Positions 17,520-27,100 of a DNA stretch of 64,000 bases are shown piece by piece; within the stretch, counting starts at the first letter, position 1, and the number at the start of each line of letters is the position of its first letter. The notes below the pieces were generated by a model, which did no database searches, was not told the origin of the DNA, and saw nothing but the letters and a program-made list of their open reading frames with translations. Both the position numbers and the translations under genes were made by a program. Source of the DNA: Winogradskyella sp046545555 (GTDB lineage: Bacteria > Bacteroidota > Bacteroidia > Flavobacteriales > Flavobacteriaceae); NCBI RefSeq assembly GCF_046545555.1, contig NZ_JBHZTH010000001.1:1-64000 (forward strand), read 5' to 3'.

Positions 17520-18413
17520 TTATCTCAAAAATTTATCTGCCACATATATAATCTGTAGCATTGTAATATAAAATACACTTGATAGCATTAACTGTTTAGC
17601 AGCTTTCGCTGTTCGCTTTTGAAACAACTTTAAGGCATATATTAACATTATAATACCTAAAACAAAAACCAATATAGCACCTAAGATCGATAATTCTAAA
17701 TCACCTGTAAATCCAAAAACAGGTATAATAGAGGCTATAATTGTCCAAACACTATACATAATAATTTGAACAGCTGTCCCTTTATCGGGTTTACCTGTTG
17801 GCAACATAAAAAATCCACCTTTTTTGTAGTCTTCAAATAAAAACCAACCAATAGCCCAAAAATGAGGAAATTGCCAAAAAAATTGAACTGCAAATAAAGT
17901 ACCTGGCTCTATTCCAAAAGCATTTCTTGCGGCAACCCACCCTAACATAAAAGGAATTGCACCTGGTAATGCGCCTACAAAAACTGCAATAGGAGTTTTC
18001 GTTTTAAGAGGCGTATATACACTAGTATATAAAAATATAGATATTGCTCCCCACATTGCTGTTTTAGGGTTTATTATATACAATGTTATTAATCCTAAAA
18101 TTGTAAATGATGTAGCTATAACAAAGGCAGTATTTACTGTCATACGACCAGCAGGAATTGGCCTGTTTTTAGTACGATCCATCAAGGCATCTAAATCTCG
18201 CTCGATTATTTGATTAAAAGCATTAGATGCTCCTACCATAAAATAACCTCCAAAAGCTAAAAGAATAAGTGTTGTGAAATTTATTGTTTCAGCTCCAAGT
18301 AAATATCCTGCAATGGCAGAAAAGACTACACTAATGGATAAACCCATTTTAGTGATTTCTTTAAAATCAGTTATCGCAGAAGGTGCTGATATCGAAGATT
18401 TTGTGGTACTCAA
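17520..18413 (-). CDS. ctaB: Protohaem IX farnesyltransferase (haem O synthase)
   Basis: A 297-residue UbiA-family prenyltransferase with about nine membrane helices. The first aspartate motif is NAFNQIIERDLDALMDRTKN (64-83), followed by RPIPAGR; the second region is YTPLKTKTP. It adds farnesyl to haem b to make haem O in the inner membrane, the step before haem A. I accept the TTG start at 18413: an in-frame stop lies 12 bases upstream, and the next Met (residue 23) would remove conserved sequence. It heads the oxidase operon and has a well-formed promoter about 35 bases upstream. Confidence 0.93.
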   Translation of the reverse strand: MSTTKSSISAPSAITDFKEITKMGLSISVVFSAIAGYLLGAETINFTTLILLAFGGYFMVGASNAFNQIIERDLDALMDRTKNRPIPAGRMTVNTAFVIATSFTILGLITLYIINPKTAMWGAISIFLYTSVYTPLKTKTPIAVFVGALPGAIPFMLGWVAARNAFGIEPGTLFAVQFFWQFPHFWAIGWFLFEDYKKGGFFMLPTGKPDKGTAVQIIMYSVWTIIASIIPVFGFTGDLELSILGAILVFVLGIIMLIYALKLFQKRTAKAAKQLMLSSVFYITMLQIIYVADKFLR

Positions 18414-18447
18414 ACTATTAACTATTTAGTGCCGTTCTTAGCGATTG

Positions 18448-18478
18448 CAAAGATAGTTTGAAAATTACTTTTAACCAA
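18448..18478 (-). promoter_or_regulatory. Promoter of the ctaB-oxidase operon
   Basis: On the minus strand TTG (18478-18476), 20 bases and TATCTTTG (18455-18448) match the Bacteroidota -33/-7 consensus. The predicted transcript start is about 30 bases before the ctaB start. Confidence 0.6.
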
Positions 18479-18561
18479 CGTAAGACCATGTTTAATTTAA
18501 GTAATAACTCTAATGTAAGTTTAGCTATTTTTATAAGACAAAAATGACTTAAAACTATTTT

Positions 18562-19452
18562 ATGAAATTCTTTAAAATTCTACTTTCGATTTTGATAATT
18601 ACTTCGAATTCTGTAATTGCTCAAGGGCGTTTTGATACTGTTAAAATTAAAACAACAAAACTATCTGACCACACATATATGTTGGAAGGTGCTGGTGGCA
18701 ACATTGGAGTATCTGTAGGAGAAGATGGAGTATTTATTATAGATGATCAATTTGCACCGCTATCAAAAAAAATTCTTGATGCTATTAAAAGCTTGAGCGA
18801 CAAACCTTTAAATTTCTTAGTAAACACACACTATCATGGTGATCATTCTGGTGGTAACGAAAACATGTCCAAAGCAGGAGCTACCATCATTGCTCATGAT
18901 AACGTAAAAAAACGTTTAGAAGTAGAACAACGTGATGGCAGTTTTAAACCGAAAGAAGCTTTACCAGTAATAACTTTTAATGACAAACTAAACATAACAA
19001 CAAATGGAGAAAGCATTGCCGTTTTCCATGTAGCAAATGCACATACAGATGGAGATGTATTATTATACTTTACAGAAAGTAATGTCTTACATACTGGAGA
19101 TACCTATTTTAATGGACGCTACCCATATATAGATCTAAATTCTGGCGGAAGTGTTAACGGTTATATTAAAGCTGTAAAAAGAGGTTTAATGGTAATAGAT
19201 GAAGACACTAAAATAATTCCTGGTCATGGAAAAGTATCTAACCTAGAAGAGTATAAAGGGTTCTTAAATATGCTTGAAACGTTGAGAGATAAAACTCAAA
19301 AAGCAATAGATAATGGTAAAACTGAAGAAGAGGTAAAAGTTGATTCGAGTATTACAAAAACTTATGACGAGTTAGATTACGGCACAGGTTTTATAAATAG
19401 TGAAAGAATTAGAGTTACTTTTTATAAGAGTTTGAAAGGAAATAAATCCTAA
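18562..19452 (+). CDS. Exported metallo-beta-lactamase-fold hydrolase
   Basis: A 296-residue protein with a signal peptide (about 1-20, cut near SVIAQG) and an MBL fold. The zinc motif is HYHGDH (H90, H92, D94, H95), followed by further ligands in ANAHTDGD and PGHGK. Related proteins include quinoprotein-relay and glyoxalase II-like hydrolases; true beta-lactamase activity cannot be inferred. The stop codon overlaps that of the convergent remB gene by 4 bases. No clear promoter is seen in the 148 bases upstream. Confidence 0.88.
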   Translation: MKFFKILLSILIITSNSVIAQGRFDTVKIKTTKLSDHTYMLEGAGGNIGVSVGEDGVFIIDDQFAPLSKKILDAIKSLSDKPLNFLVNTHYHGDHSGGNENMSKAGATIIAHDNVKKRLEVEQRDGSFKPKEALPVITFNDKLNITTNGESIAVFHVANAHTDGDVLLYFTESNVLHTGDTYFNGRYPYIDLNSGGSVNGYIKAVKRGLMVIDEDTKIIPGHGKVSNLEEYKGFLNMLETLRDKTQKAIDNGKTEEEVKVDSSITKTYDELDYGTGFINSERIRVTFYKSLKGNKS

Positions 19453-21554
19453 AAATCATTATACCAATTAAATAAATCAGTCCTTAGACCAACACTAAAC
19501 CAAAGCGTATTAGAGTTAGTGGTTGACGCTGTTATAGCTTCTGGATTAAAATCCCTATATATGATATTAGTGAAGACTTTTAAATTAGTAGCTGGGTTTA
19601 ACAAGTAACCTGCTTGCAATTCTGTCATAAAACTATTTGTTTTATTCCCTTGACCTATTGTTATTCCTGTATTGGCATTTCGACTATCCTCGTCTGCATA
19701 GATATTTCCCCCATAATTAAAATTGTCTTCAGGTGTATTAAAATCAAATCCACGTTGGCCCATAACTATTTTAGCATCTCCAAACCAACGTTTATAATTA
19801 TAACGTCCTATAAGAACTAATTCTCTAAAATTAGAACCCCAAAGATGAGCCATAGGTTGATTGAAGTGTGCGTAATTTAAAATAATAGAGTTATGAGAAT
19901 ATGTATAAGGTCTTACTTGGTTATATTCTGCTTGCAATAATAAATTATCAACCTTAAACGCATTAAAGTATTTTACACCTAATTGGAATCCTAATTTATT
20001 TTTCCAACTCTTTTCACCACCTGTAATATCGCTCAGTGAGAACTCGTCTACTATAAATTGACCATATATATTCACCTTATTATTCCACTTATATTTAGAA
20101 CTAAGACCTAATATCGCATTACCTGCGTCCTGACCTGTTTGAAATTCAATAGCTCTAAAAAAGATTATAGGGTTTAAATAGTTAACATCAAAACCTCTGC
20201 CATTTGTATCAGCCCACATTACAGACTCAAATAGTCCTATGTTGAGGCGCTTTGATACATTCCAACTCAAATAATGATTTGCCATATATTTTGTGAAAAA
20301 TGCGCCATCTTCAACCACCTCATCTCTTACATCTTTTAACCACATCCATGTACTAGTATACTTTATCTTCCAGAAGCTTGCATTTAATTTTAAGAATGGA
20401 TATGGACTAGCCACATCACTTTGCAATAATGAACGATAGCCATCTCCAATGAAATTTTTACCATGTCCAAACTGAATATTAAGGAATTCGGCTGGCGTAT
20501 AGGATAAATAGGCTTCAGCTATTGGGTAATCATACGAATTTTCTTTAAAACGTTTTGCTATCCCTCTGCCCGGAATTACTGCTGGATCTGGTCCAAATGC
20601 CTTCAGGCTTTCTGCGTATTGATTAAAGTAGTCTGCAAATCGACCTTGACTTTCGTAAACTGATGCCGTTAAGTTAAATCTTTTACCTAAGCCAGCCTGT
20701 ATAAAAACACCTCTCGTATTATTCCAAGTTGAACTAAATTCGGCCTCACTATCTCTACCAACTTGCAAATCTATTATTGGATCTACAGTGAACCAATAAT
20801 CTTTACCTTGGACTTCTATTAAATGCTCGTTATATAATTTCCTACCTAACCATGAGTCTGTCTCTTTTATCAGACTTTCTCTGTCAGCTTTAATATCGTA
20901 GTATTTCGCCACATCACTATAAACAAATGGTTTTGCTGCTGTATGACTGTTGGTGCCAATAGCATTCATTTCATCATCAAAACGCGCATAAAATGAATGC
21001 GTAAACGGGACATTTAATTCACTACTATATTCTAATTTTTCGTAAGGCTTAAGTTCTGCATTAACTTCATCAAATTCACCAGACAATGTTGCATTAAGAC
21101 TATCTTTTTGGGTTAATTTAACTTCAGGTTCATTGGTCAACACTCTAATTGGTTGTGCAAGTGGTATAGCGATACTAATACTATATTGGACAAATGTGGG
21201 ATTACTATTATACGTAGCAGGTTTAACTTTTGGTAATAATCCAAAAACACGTTTGCTCTCAGTTTTTAATTCATCATAAATAGCATCAACATAAATAACT
21301 TTAAAATCACCTTCTTTATTGACTTCAAACAAAATTTGAACATCACCTTTGTAAAATTCATCTTTAACAATTTGTGGCACTTTAAAGTTTGTAAACAAGA
21401 AATTGTTCAAGGTATAATTAAAACAAGATTTCATTTCATCTATACTTTCAGATGCACACTGACTAAAAACAGGAGGTTTCTCATAAACAGAACCATCTTG
21501 TGCACTGCAATAAACAGAAATCATCAAAATAACAACGAGCCAAATTTGCTTCAT
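19449..21554 (-). CDS. remB: RemB-like outer-membrane gliding-associated protein with N-terminal TonB-C-like module
   Basis: A 701-residue protein with a signal peptide (1-18). Residues about 26-132 look like the C-terminal domain of flavobacterial TonB proteins: C33 and C44 spaced as in the neighbouring TonBs, then FEVNKEGDFKVIYV and LLPKVKPA. The remainder (about 200-701) is rich in aromatic and alternating strands and ends in a strand with final Phe, as in outer-membrane beta barrels. The name rests on gene order (sprA, gcvH, VanZ-like, tonB, remB), which matches my memory of Flavobacterium johnsoniae, where remB loss affects gliding redundantly. The function is not known. A capsule-assembly Wzi-like barrel is another possible relative. 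Confidence 0.65.
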   Translation of the reverse strand: MKQIWLVVILMISVYCSAQDGSVYEKPPVFSQCASESIDEMKSCFNYTLNNFLFTNFKVPQIVKDEFYKGDVQILFEVNKEGDFKVIYVDAIYDELKTESKRVFGLLPKVKPATYNSNPTFVQYSISIAIPLAQPIRVLTNEPEVKLTQKDSLNATLSGEFDEVNAELKPYEKLEYSSELNVPFTHSFYARFDDEMNAIGTNSHTAAKPFVYSDVAKYYDIKADRESLIKETDSWLGRKLYNEHLIEVQGKDYWFTVDPIIDLQVGRDSEAEFSSTWNNTRGVFIQAGLGKRFNLTASVYESQGRFADYFNQYAESLKAFGPDPAVIPGRGIAKRFKENSYDYPIAEAYLSYTPAEFLNIQFGHGKNFIGDGYRSLLQSDVASPYPFLKLNASFWKIKYTSTWMWLKDVRDEVVEDGAFFTKYMANHYLSWNVSKRLNIGLFESVMWADTNGRGFDVNYLNPIIFFRAIEFQTGQDAGNAILGLSSKYKWNNKVNIYGQFIVDEFSLSDITGGEKSWKNKLGFQLGVKYFNAFKVDNLLLQAEYNQVRPYTYSHNSIILNYAHFNQPMAHLWGSNFRELVLIGRYNYKRWFGDAKIVMGQRGFDFNTPEDNFNYGGNIYADEDSRNANTGITIGQGNKTNSFMTELQAGYLLNPATNLKVFTNIIYRDFNPEAITASTTNSNTLWFSVGLRTDLFNWYNDF

Positions 21555-21610
21555 AGAATAGGTGAGAATTTATGACACGAAAGATACTTATTTTTTTAGT
21601 AAGACTAAAT

Positions 21611-21640
21611 CAAAAAAGCCGTTATCAAAGAGATAACGGC
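21611..21640 (-). terminator. Rho-independent terminator after the first-listed tonB gene
   Basis: GCCGTTATC (21618-21626) pairs with GATAACGGC (21632-21640) across a 5-base loop. On the minus strand the stem is followed by TTTTTTG. It lies about 25 bases after the tonB stop and separates it from remB. Confidence 0.88.
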
Positions 21641-21664
21641 CATATCATATTTATTTAAGTATCC

Positions 21665-22456
21665 TTAGTCCCTCACTTGAAAAACTATTGGTAGCTTATA
21701 AATAACACCGACAGCTGTCTCTCTTTGATAACCAGGTATCATTTGAGGAATTTTCTTTATGAGACGCAGAGCTTCTTTCTCGAGCACCAAATGTGGAGTT
21801 CTAATTTTAATATCTGTGATATTTCCGTTCTTATCGATTTTAAACTGTGTATAAATACGCTGTTTCCCGTAAATATTATTGTCAGTAGCAATATCTGTAT
21901 TGAATTTTCTTAAAATAAGTTTACCTAACTTATTTGACATACATTGTTTACGTTCGTCATTTGAATCGAACTTCTCGCAACCTGGATAAATAGGTGCATT
22001 TTCAACCTTATAAAAAGGAACATCAACAGGTGTTTCAATTGTGTGCTCAATTATATCTTCTGGTTTAGAAATTGGAGCATCCACATATTTTGGCTCTTGC
22101 GCAGATTTTACAATTGTTTCAATAATGTCTCTATCGTTTTTAACAGGTATAACTTCGTCTATAATATCTTTTCTTCTAACTGGCTCTGGTTCCTTTGGTT
22201 TAATTACTTCAACAATAAATGGCTTTACTTGTTCTAAATGAAATGTTTCATCTATTACAGTGTCTTCAACAGGAATAATCATTTTATCCTGAAATTGCAT
22301 TTCAAAAAGCGCATAAGTTCCAAGCAAACAAAGAATCAACCCTATCTGAAAATATAGGGTTGAGTTTTTTTGTAAATTTGCATCATGCTTTTGTGATTTC
22401 TTTGCTTCAAGTGTACTCTGACCAGTACTCTTGAAGGCTTTCTTAGATTTTTTCAT
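21665..22456 (-). CDS. TonB family energy transducer, remB-proximal copy
   Basis: A 263-residue protein with a basic cytoplasmic head (about 1-30), one membrane segment (about 33-50), a Pro/Glu/Lys periplasmic linker (about 78-145) and a TonB C-terminal domain (about 150-263). That domain has YPGC (C160), a second cysteine at 172, and ends LPIVFQVRD. It transmits proton-motive energy to outer-membrane proteins through ExbBD, which are not in this window. Its linker is shorter and less proline-rich than in the next copy. The start codon lies in a 14-base palindrome at 22455-22468. Confidence 0.9.
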   Translation of the reverse strand: MKKSKKAFKSTGQSTLEAKKSQKHDANLQKNSTLYFQIGLILCLLGTYALFEMQFQDKMIIPVEDTVIDETFHLEQVKPFIVEVIKPKEPEPVRRKDIIDEVIPVKNDRDIIETIVKSAQEPKYVDAPISKPEDIIEHTIETPVDVPFYKVENAPIYPGCEKFDSNDERKQCMSNKLGKLILRKFNTDIATDNNIYGKQRIYTQFKIDKNGNITDIKIRTPHLVLEKEALRLIKKIPQMIPGYQRETAVGVIYKLPIVFQVRD

Positions 22457-22512
22457 AATACGTATTATTTAAAATGTTAATATTATGAAAAAGTCACAAT
22501 AAGCATACCAAA

Positions 22513-22547
22513 AGGAAAATCCCGTTCAATTAATTTGAACGGGATTT
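22513..22547 (-). terminator. Hairpin terminator after the second tonB gene
   Basis: AAATCCCGTTCAA (22517-22529) pairs with TTGAACGGGATTT (22535-22547) in a 13-base-pair stem. On the minus strand it runs into TTTTCCTTTT, a broken T-tract. It lies between the two tonB genes, so each tonB and remB forms its own unit. Confidence 0.8.
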
Positions 22548-22574
22548 CTATTTACTAAAAAATATCTTTTTTTA

Positions 22575-23303
22575 TTAGTCTTGTACTTGAAATACAATTG
22601 GAATAGAGAATGGCATTACTACTGACTTACCTCTTTGCCTTCCTGGCTTCATTTTTGGTAATTGACCAATTACTCGTTTGGCTTCTTTTTCTAAACCTGG
22701 ATGCGGCCCTCTAGCTACTATACTTGTAATATTACCACCTTTATCTACCTTGAACTGAACAAAAATTCTCTTTCTTCCAGGAGGTAAACCTAAATCGCCT
22801 GCTAAATCGGTATTAAATTTTCTATTTATGAATTTATTCACCTTTTCGTTCATGCACTGTTTCTTTGCATTATTTCCCTTTTTCTTTTCACATCCAGGAA
22901 ATACAGCCACATTTTCAATAACATGGAAGGGTACCTCAAGATCCTCTTCAACTTCTTCCACTTCAACTTCCTCAACTTCAACAATCTCGGTATCCATCTC
23001 AGTCTCAGTAGACTCGATAACTGTCTCTTCTATCTCCTCTTCATCTTCAACAACCTCTATAATTTCTGGTGCTTTTGGTGGTGGAGGTGGTGGAGGTGGT
23101 GGTACAACAATTTGTTCTGTAATTGGCACTTCCTCATCTAACTCATCATCAAGATTCAGCGTATCTGCTACAACACCTGTTGGGTCGTATGTCTTATAAT
23201 TTATAGACATATATGTTATGCCTAACATTAAAGCAAGACCAACAGCAAAAAATAGTGAGCTATTGCGACTTACATCTGATTGTGGATTCTTTTTAGGTTC
23301 CAT
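22575..23303 (-). CDS. TonB family energy transducer with polyproline and acidic linker
   Basis: A 242-residue protein with a membrane segment at about 16-33, nine prolines in a row (68-76), then a strongly acidic Glu/Val linker (about 80-125). A TonB C-terminal domain follows (about 126-242), with FPGC (C138), C150 and the end SIPIVFQVQD. The C-terminal domain is close to that of the downstream copy and has the same C-x11-C pair, so the genes arose by duplication while the linkers diverged. The copies may serve different outer-membrane partners. Confidence 0.92.
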   Translation of the reverse strand: MEPKKNPQSDVSRNSSLFFAVGLALMLGITYMSINYKTYDPTGVVADTLNLDDELDEEVPITEQIVVPPPPPPPPPKAPEIIEVVEDEEEIEETVIESTETEMDTEIVEVEEVEVEEVEEDLEVPFHVIENVAVFPGCEKKKGNNAKKQCMNEKVNKFINRKFNTDLAGDLGLPPGRKRIFVQFKVDKGGNITSIVARGPHPGLEKEAKRVIGQLPKMKPGRQRGKSVVMPFSIPIVFQVQD

Positions 23304-23366
23304 AGTACTTTCTTTTATAGTGTCGCTAATTTAACTAAATTATAGTATAAAAAGCAAAACTTAGTG

Positions 23367-23729
23367 TTATTTTAACTTAATTATATTCAATTTACGGGCA
23401 ATTAATGTGCCAAAAATCACACCTAAACAATTAGCTATCATATCAACCGTATCGTAAGTTCTGTTGGAATTAAGTTGGTGTTGAATTAATTCCAACACTA
23501 CACCAAATAGTATTAAACAAGAAAACACCAAGTAAACTGTTTCTTTTTTAATGCTAGGTTTAAAATAAGTTATCCATAAAAAAGCTAGACCAATGTAAGC
23601 TATAATATGATATATTTTATCATCGAAAGAAGACCCTAGACTTGGCACTCCGTTTAAATTTATTAAACTAACAATAACAAGGGCAATAGCATATGCAATT
23701 GCCATTAGAAACAACAGTTTCTTAACCAC
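23367..23729 (-). CDS. VanZ-like membrane protein
   Basis: A 120-residue protein with four membrane segments (about 5-25, 38-57, 66-86 and 96-114). The VanZ-family pattern is DDKIYHIIAYIGLAFLW in the first half and ELIQHQLNSNRTYDTVDMIANCLG in the second. The function of this family outside teicoplanin resistance is unknown. The gene overlaps the 3' end of gcvH by 8 bases, so the two are probably translated together. The same pair follows sprA in related flavobacteria, as far as I recall. Confidence 0.85.
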   Translation of the reverse strand: MVKKLLFLMAIAYAIALVIVSLINLNGVPSLGSSFDDKIYHIIAYIGLAFLWITYFKPSIKKETVYLVFSCLILFGVVLELIQHQLNSNRTYDTVDMIANCLGVIFGTLIARKLNIIKLK

Positions 23730-24102
23730 TTATTAGAGCCTTGTAATCATCAGCGGACAATAAACTATCTACTTGTGAAGCATCAGAAAATTTCAACTTA
23801 ATCATCCAACCATCGCCATAAGGATCAGTATTCACCTTCTCTGGTTCGTCCTCTAGGCTTTCATTAAATTCGGTAATTTCTCCAGATAATGGTAAAAATA
23901 AATCTGAAACTGTTTTAACAGCCTCAACTGTACCAAAAACTTCTTCAATATCTAAGGTTTCATCTAGAGTATCTACTTCTACATATACAATATCACCTAA
24001 TTCGCCTTGAGCAAAATCTGTTATACCTACTGTTGCGACGTCACCTTCGATTTTAATCCATTCGTGATCTTTAGTGTATTTTAATTCTGATGGTATGTTC
24101 AT
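23722..24102 (-). CDS. gcvH: Glycine cleavage system H protein
   Basis: A 126-residue lipoyl carrier, the normal length. The lipoylation region is EAVKTVSDLFLPLSGEI, with the modified lysine in VEAVK. The start has the usual YTKDHEWIKIEGDVATVGIT. It shuttles the aminomethyl group between the P, T and L proteins; none of these is nearby. It lies 71 bases after sprA, with its own likely -7 element. Confidence 0.97.
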   Translation of the reverse strand: MNIPSELKYTKDHEWIKIEGDVATVGITDFAQGELGDIVYVEVDTLDETLDIEEVFGTVEAVKTVSDLFLPLSGEITEFNESLEDEPEKVNTDPYGDGWMIKLKFSDASQVDSLLSADDYKALISG

Positions 24103-24129
24103 CTTAGTTGTTCTAATAAATTAATGAAA

Positions 24130-24137
24130 CAAATGTA
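24130..24137 (-). promoter_or_regulatory. Putative -7 element for gcvH
   Basis: TACATTTG on the minus strand fits TAnnTTTG and lies 27 bases before the gcvH ATG. The -33 side is only T-rich, without a clear TTG. Confidence 0.4.
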
Positions 24138-24173
24138 ATTTTTTAATTTCTTGTTTTAAAAAATAAAATCAAA

Positions 24174-27100
24174 TTAATTTCCGAAGTTGTATCTTAAGGT
24201 AATTCCTGATCTTAGTGAAGTCTGAGGAAATGATGTCGAAATAGCAAAATCCGAGAAGGTATAATCAAAATAGAAAATCGCTGTTAAGTTTTTACTAAAT
24301 GCGTAATCTGCTGTATACTTTAATCCCCAAATAGTTTGTCCTGCAGTAATTTGATTATTCTCTAAATCTAAATACCTAATAATTGTTTTATTATCTCTTA
24401 CAGAGATATCTGCCCGCATATTTAAATCACTTTTTATAATTTGTTTAGGACCTGCTAAAGCCGAACGAATTCTTAAATCTTTAATACGGTATCCTAATCC
24501 CAAAGTGTATTCTTTACCCTGTATTTCTGTCATCAAATTATTATCAAAACTGAGTGATAATAACCTATCTGTTTTAACCTCAGCTAAAACTTTAATCGAA
24601 TTTTTCATCTCAAATTCTAAACGAATGAGAGGACTGAACTGCTCTTCTAAATTTATATTACTAAATAAAGTTCTACTTTTAAAGTTACCTGCCTGATCTA
24701 AAGCGTCAGCAGGTTGGTCATCAAATGCTGTTCCTGGTATTGGTGCTTCGTTATCAATAGGATCTAAATTTAGATCTAAATTTGTTCTGAACTGATTAAT
24801 TGTATATCTCGATCTATAACCATGTTGTACCGAAAAACGTCTAAAAGTTTTCTTAAACCATGGAATTTTCATTAACCCTGTATATTTTAAAGTCCAATTT
24901 GGTATTGGTACGTCTCTAAAGGCACTTGTATTTATTTTATCTGGATTACCTCCTTGATATGCTGATAAAAATGCAGGTATAAGAACCTTCTGACTATTTT
25001 TACCAAATCCTTCTGGATAACCCTCTGCATCAGTCGTAAATGGGGTAGTACCATAAAATTCTCTTGCTAAACGGTTGGCTATAATTAGTCGATTTGCTCT
25101 GAAATCATTGAAAGTTACGGACTCAATTTCATCACTTTTACTAAAAGCTGTTTTAATTAATGATGTAGAAATATTAAAATTACCAAAAGAATTGGTGAGT
25201 AAATCTTCATAAGCATCACTCAAACCATCATTATTATTATCTAGTCCTCTGAAATTTTCAGTAATATTTTCAGCATAAGTTCTGTTACCAATTAAATCAA
25301 TTTTTAAATCACGCATTGGCTCTATATTAACTGAATAATCTAAAGCTTTGTTAACCACCTCTGTATATTGCTGATTAAATTCTGGGAAGGTAGTTAACCA
25401 ACCTTCTCGAGCAACTAGTTGTCTAATATCGCGTTGACTACCGAAAGTATAACCTACAGTTGGTCTTAATGTACCGATAAATCCTGGTGTTGGTAAATAA
25501 CCTGGCAAATACGTACCATTATTCTCGGTATAACCCAACTGAATACGTTTAACCATAGTTACAATATCAATTAGAGTATTGTATGCTTTCTTTCCTGTAC
25601 TTAATTTGTTTGGGTCTTTAGCTTGACCATCTTTATTATTTGAATTTACATCGGGTGTAGCCGTCCTTCTCGTTGGTGCTGTATTTCTGCTTCTACCTCT
25701 TTGATTACCTTTCCTTACTAAACCAATAGACTTGTATAAAGTCTCCATGTTTAAAGTTGTATTAAGATTGTGTGTATTTGAATTTTGAATAGAATGTCCT
25801 AAATTAAAAATATCACCATCTAATTCTAACCCTTCATTTAAATCAGATCCTTTTTGCCATTGAAATGTACCGTTATAGGCATAAGTTGCCCTTAGAAAAC
25901 TTAAGGCTGGTATTTTATAAAGCGGTAATTCATAATTAACTTGAAGCTGTTGTGTCTGAAAATTTGGATCGCCTACATCAAAAAAACCGTCCCACACATT
26001 AAGTTCTGAATCTTGCCTTCCATTAATGCGGTCATCAATAAAATAATTTCTAACAATATTGCTATTAGAAGCAGTAAAGTTGAGGCTTAATGCATCTGTC
26101 AGGTTATAGTTTATAGCATATTGAAAATCGAATGTATAATTTCTTCTAAATAGTTCTTCAATCCCGATATTATCACCACCCAATTCTACCTCTCTAAACC
26201 TTTGTTTACTGAATTGGCGATTTATATTTGTATTAACTGATAAGCTAGATGGTATTGGGTTAAAATTAAAATCTTTAAGTATTTTCCAATACTTGCCAGT
26301 AAAAAGTGAATCGTTCTTTTTGAAAGGCTCTATCCTAAGTGGCTCAAAGGCATAATTATAATTAGCGCCTGCCCGAACGCTCTGGTCTAATGCATTTTCT
26401 ATTTCAAAATCGCGATGCTCTACTTTATTATATGAATAATTAAAAGTTAAATTTTCAACATCATAGAATCGTTTTTTAGAGTCACCTGTTCTCTGTTTTC
26501 TAACACCAATAAAGTTGATGCTCTTTCTCTTTGTATAATCTTCAGACTGATTTCTAATACGTTCTTCGTCCTCATTATTATCTGCTGCATCTAAGCGAGA
26601 TTCTAAGGTTAAATCGTTATAAAACTGATCAAATTTAGGAGTAATAAGCTCTTCACTTTGAGCATAATTAAATGGAATTTGTAATCCCCATTTTTTTGGT
26701 AATAATTGCCCTAGCTGCACATTTGTTACTACATCATATTGTTTTACATCCTCAAGACTCCGTTCATTCGGGCCTTGTTCAATTCCTCCAAAACCAATTG
26801 TACTGCGACGCCCAGTAACGCTAATATCTGCAAAATCTGCAATATTAGAATCCATGCTAACTACAGCTGCCCAACCACCTTCATTTTCTAAATCAGACAT
26901 TCTTAATTCATTAAACCAAACTTCACCACAAGCATTACCTGCGATACCTGAATTTTTAACACCTACCATTAGGACTCTAATGTCACCAAAATTAGGATTA
27001 CCTTTTATTGCCACACGTTGCTGACCAATAGGAAGCGGTGAAAACTCTAAAACTGGAGTTTCCGCTAATTCGCCATCTATAACATTATAAAATGTAGGAT

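Noticed and set aside
22455..22468. 14-base perfect palindrome over the tonB start codon, considered as an operator
   Set aside because: It consists mainly of AT repeats around ACGT and no second copy or nearby regulator is seen, so it could be chance in AT-rich DNA.
22828..23199. 123-residue plus-strand frame with a run of glycines, opposite the second tonB
   Set aside because: The glycine and serine runs are the complement of the proline and glutamate runs of the TonB linker.
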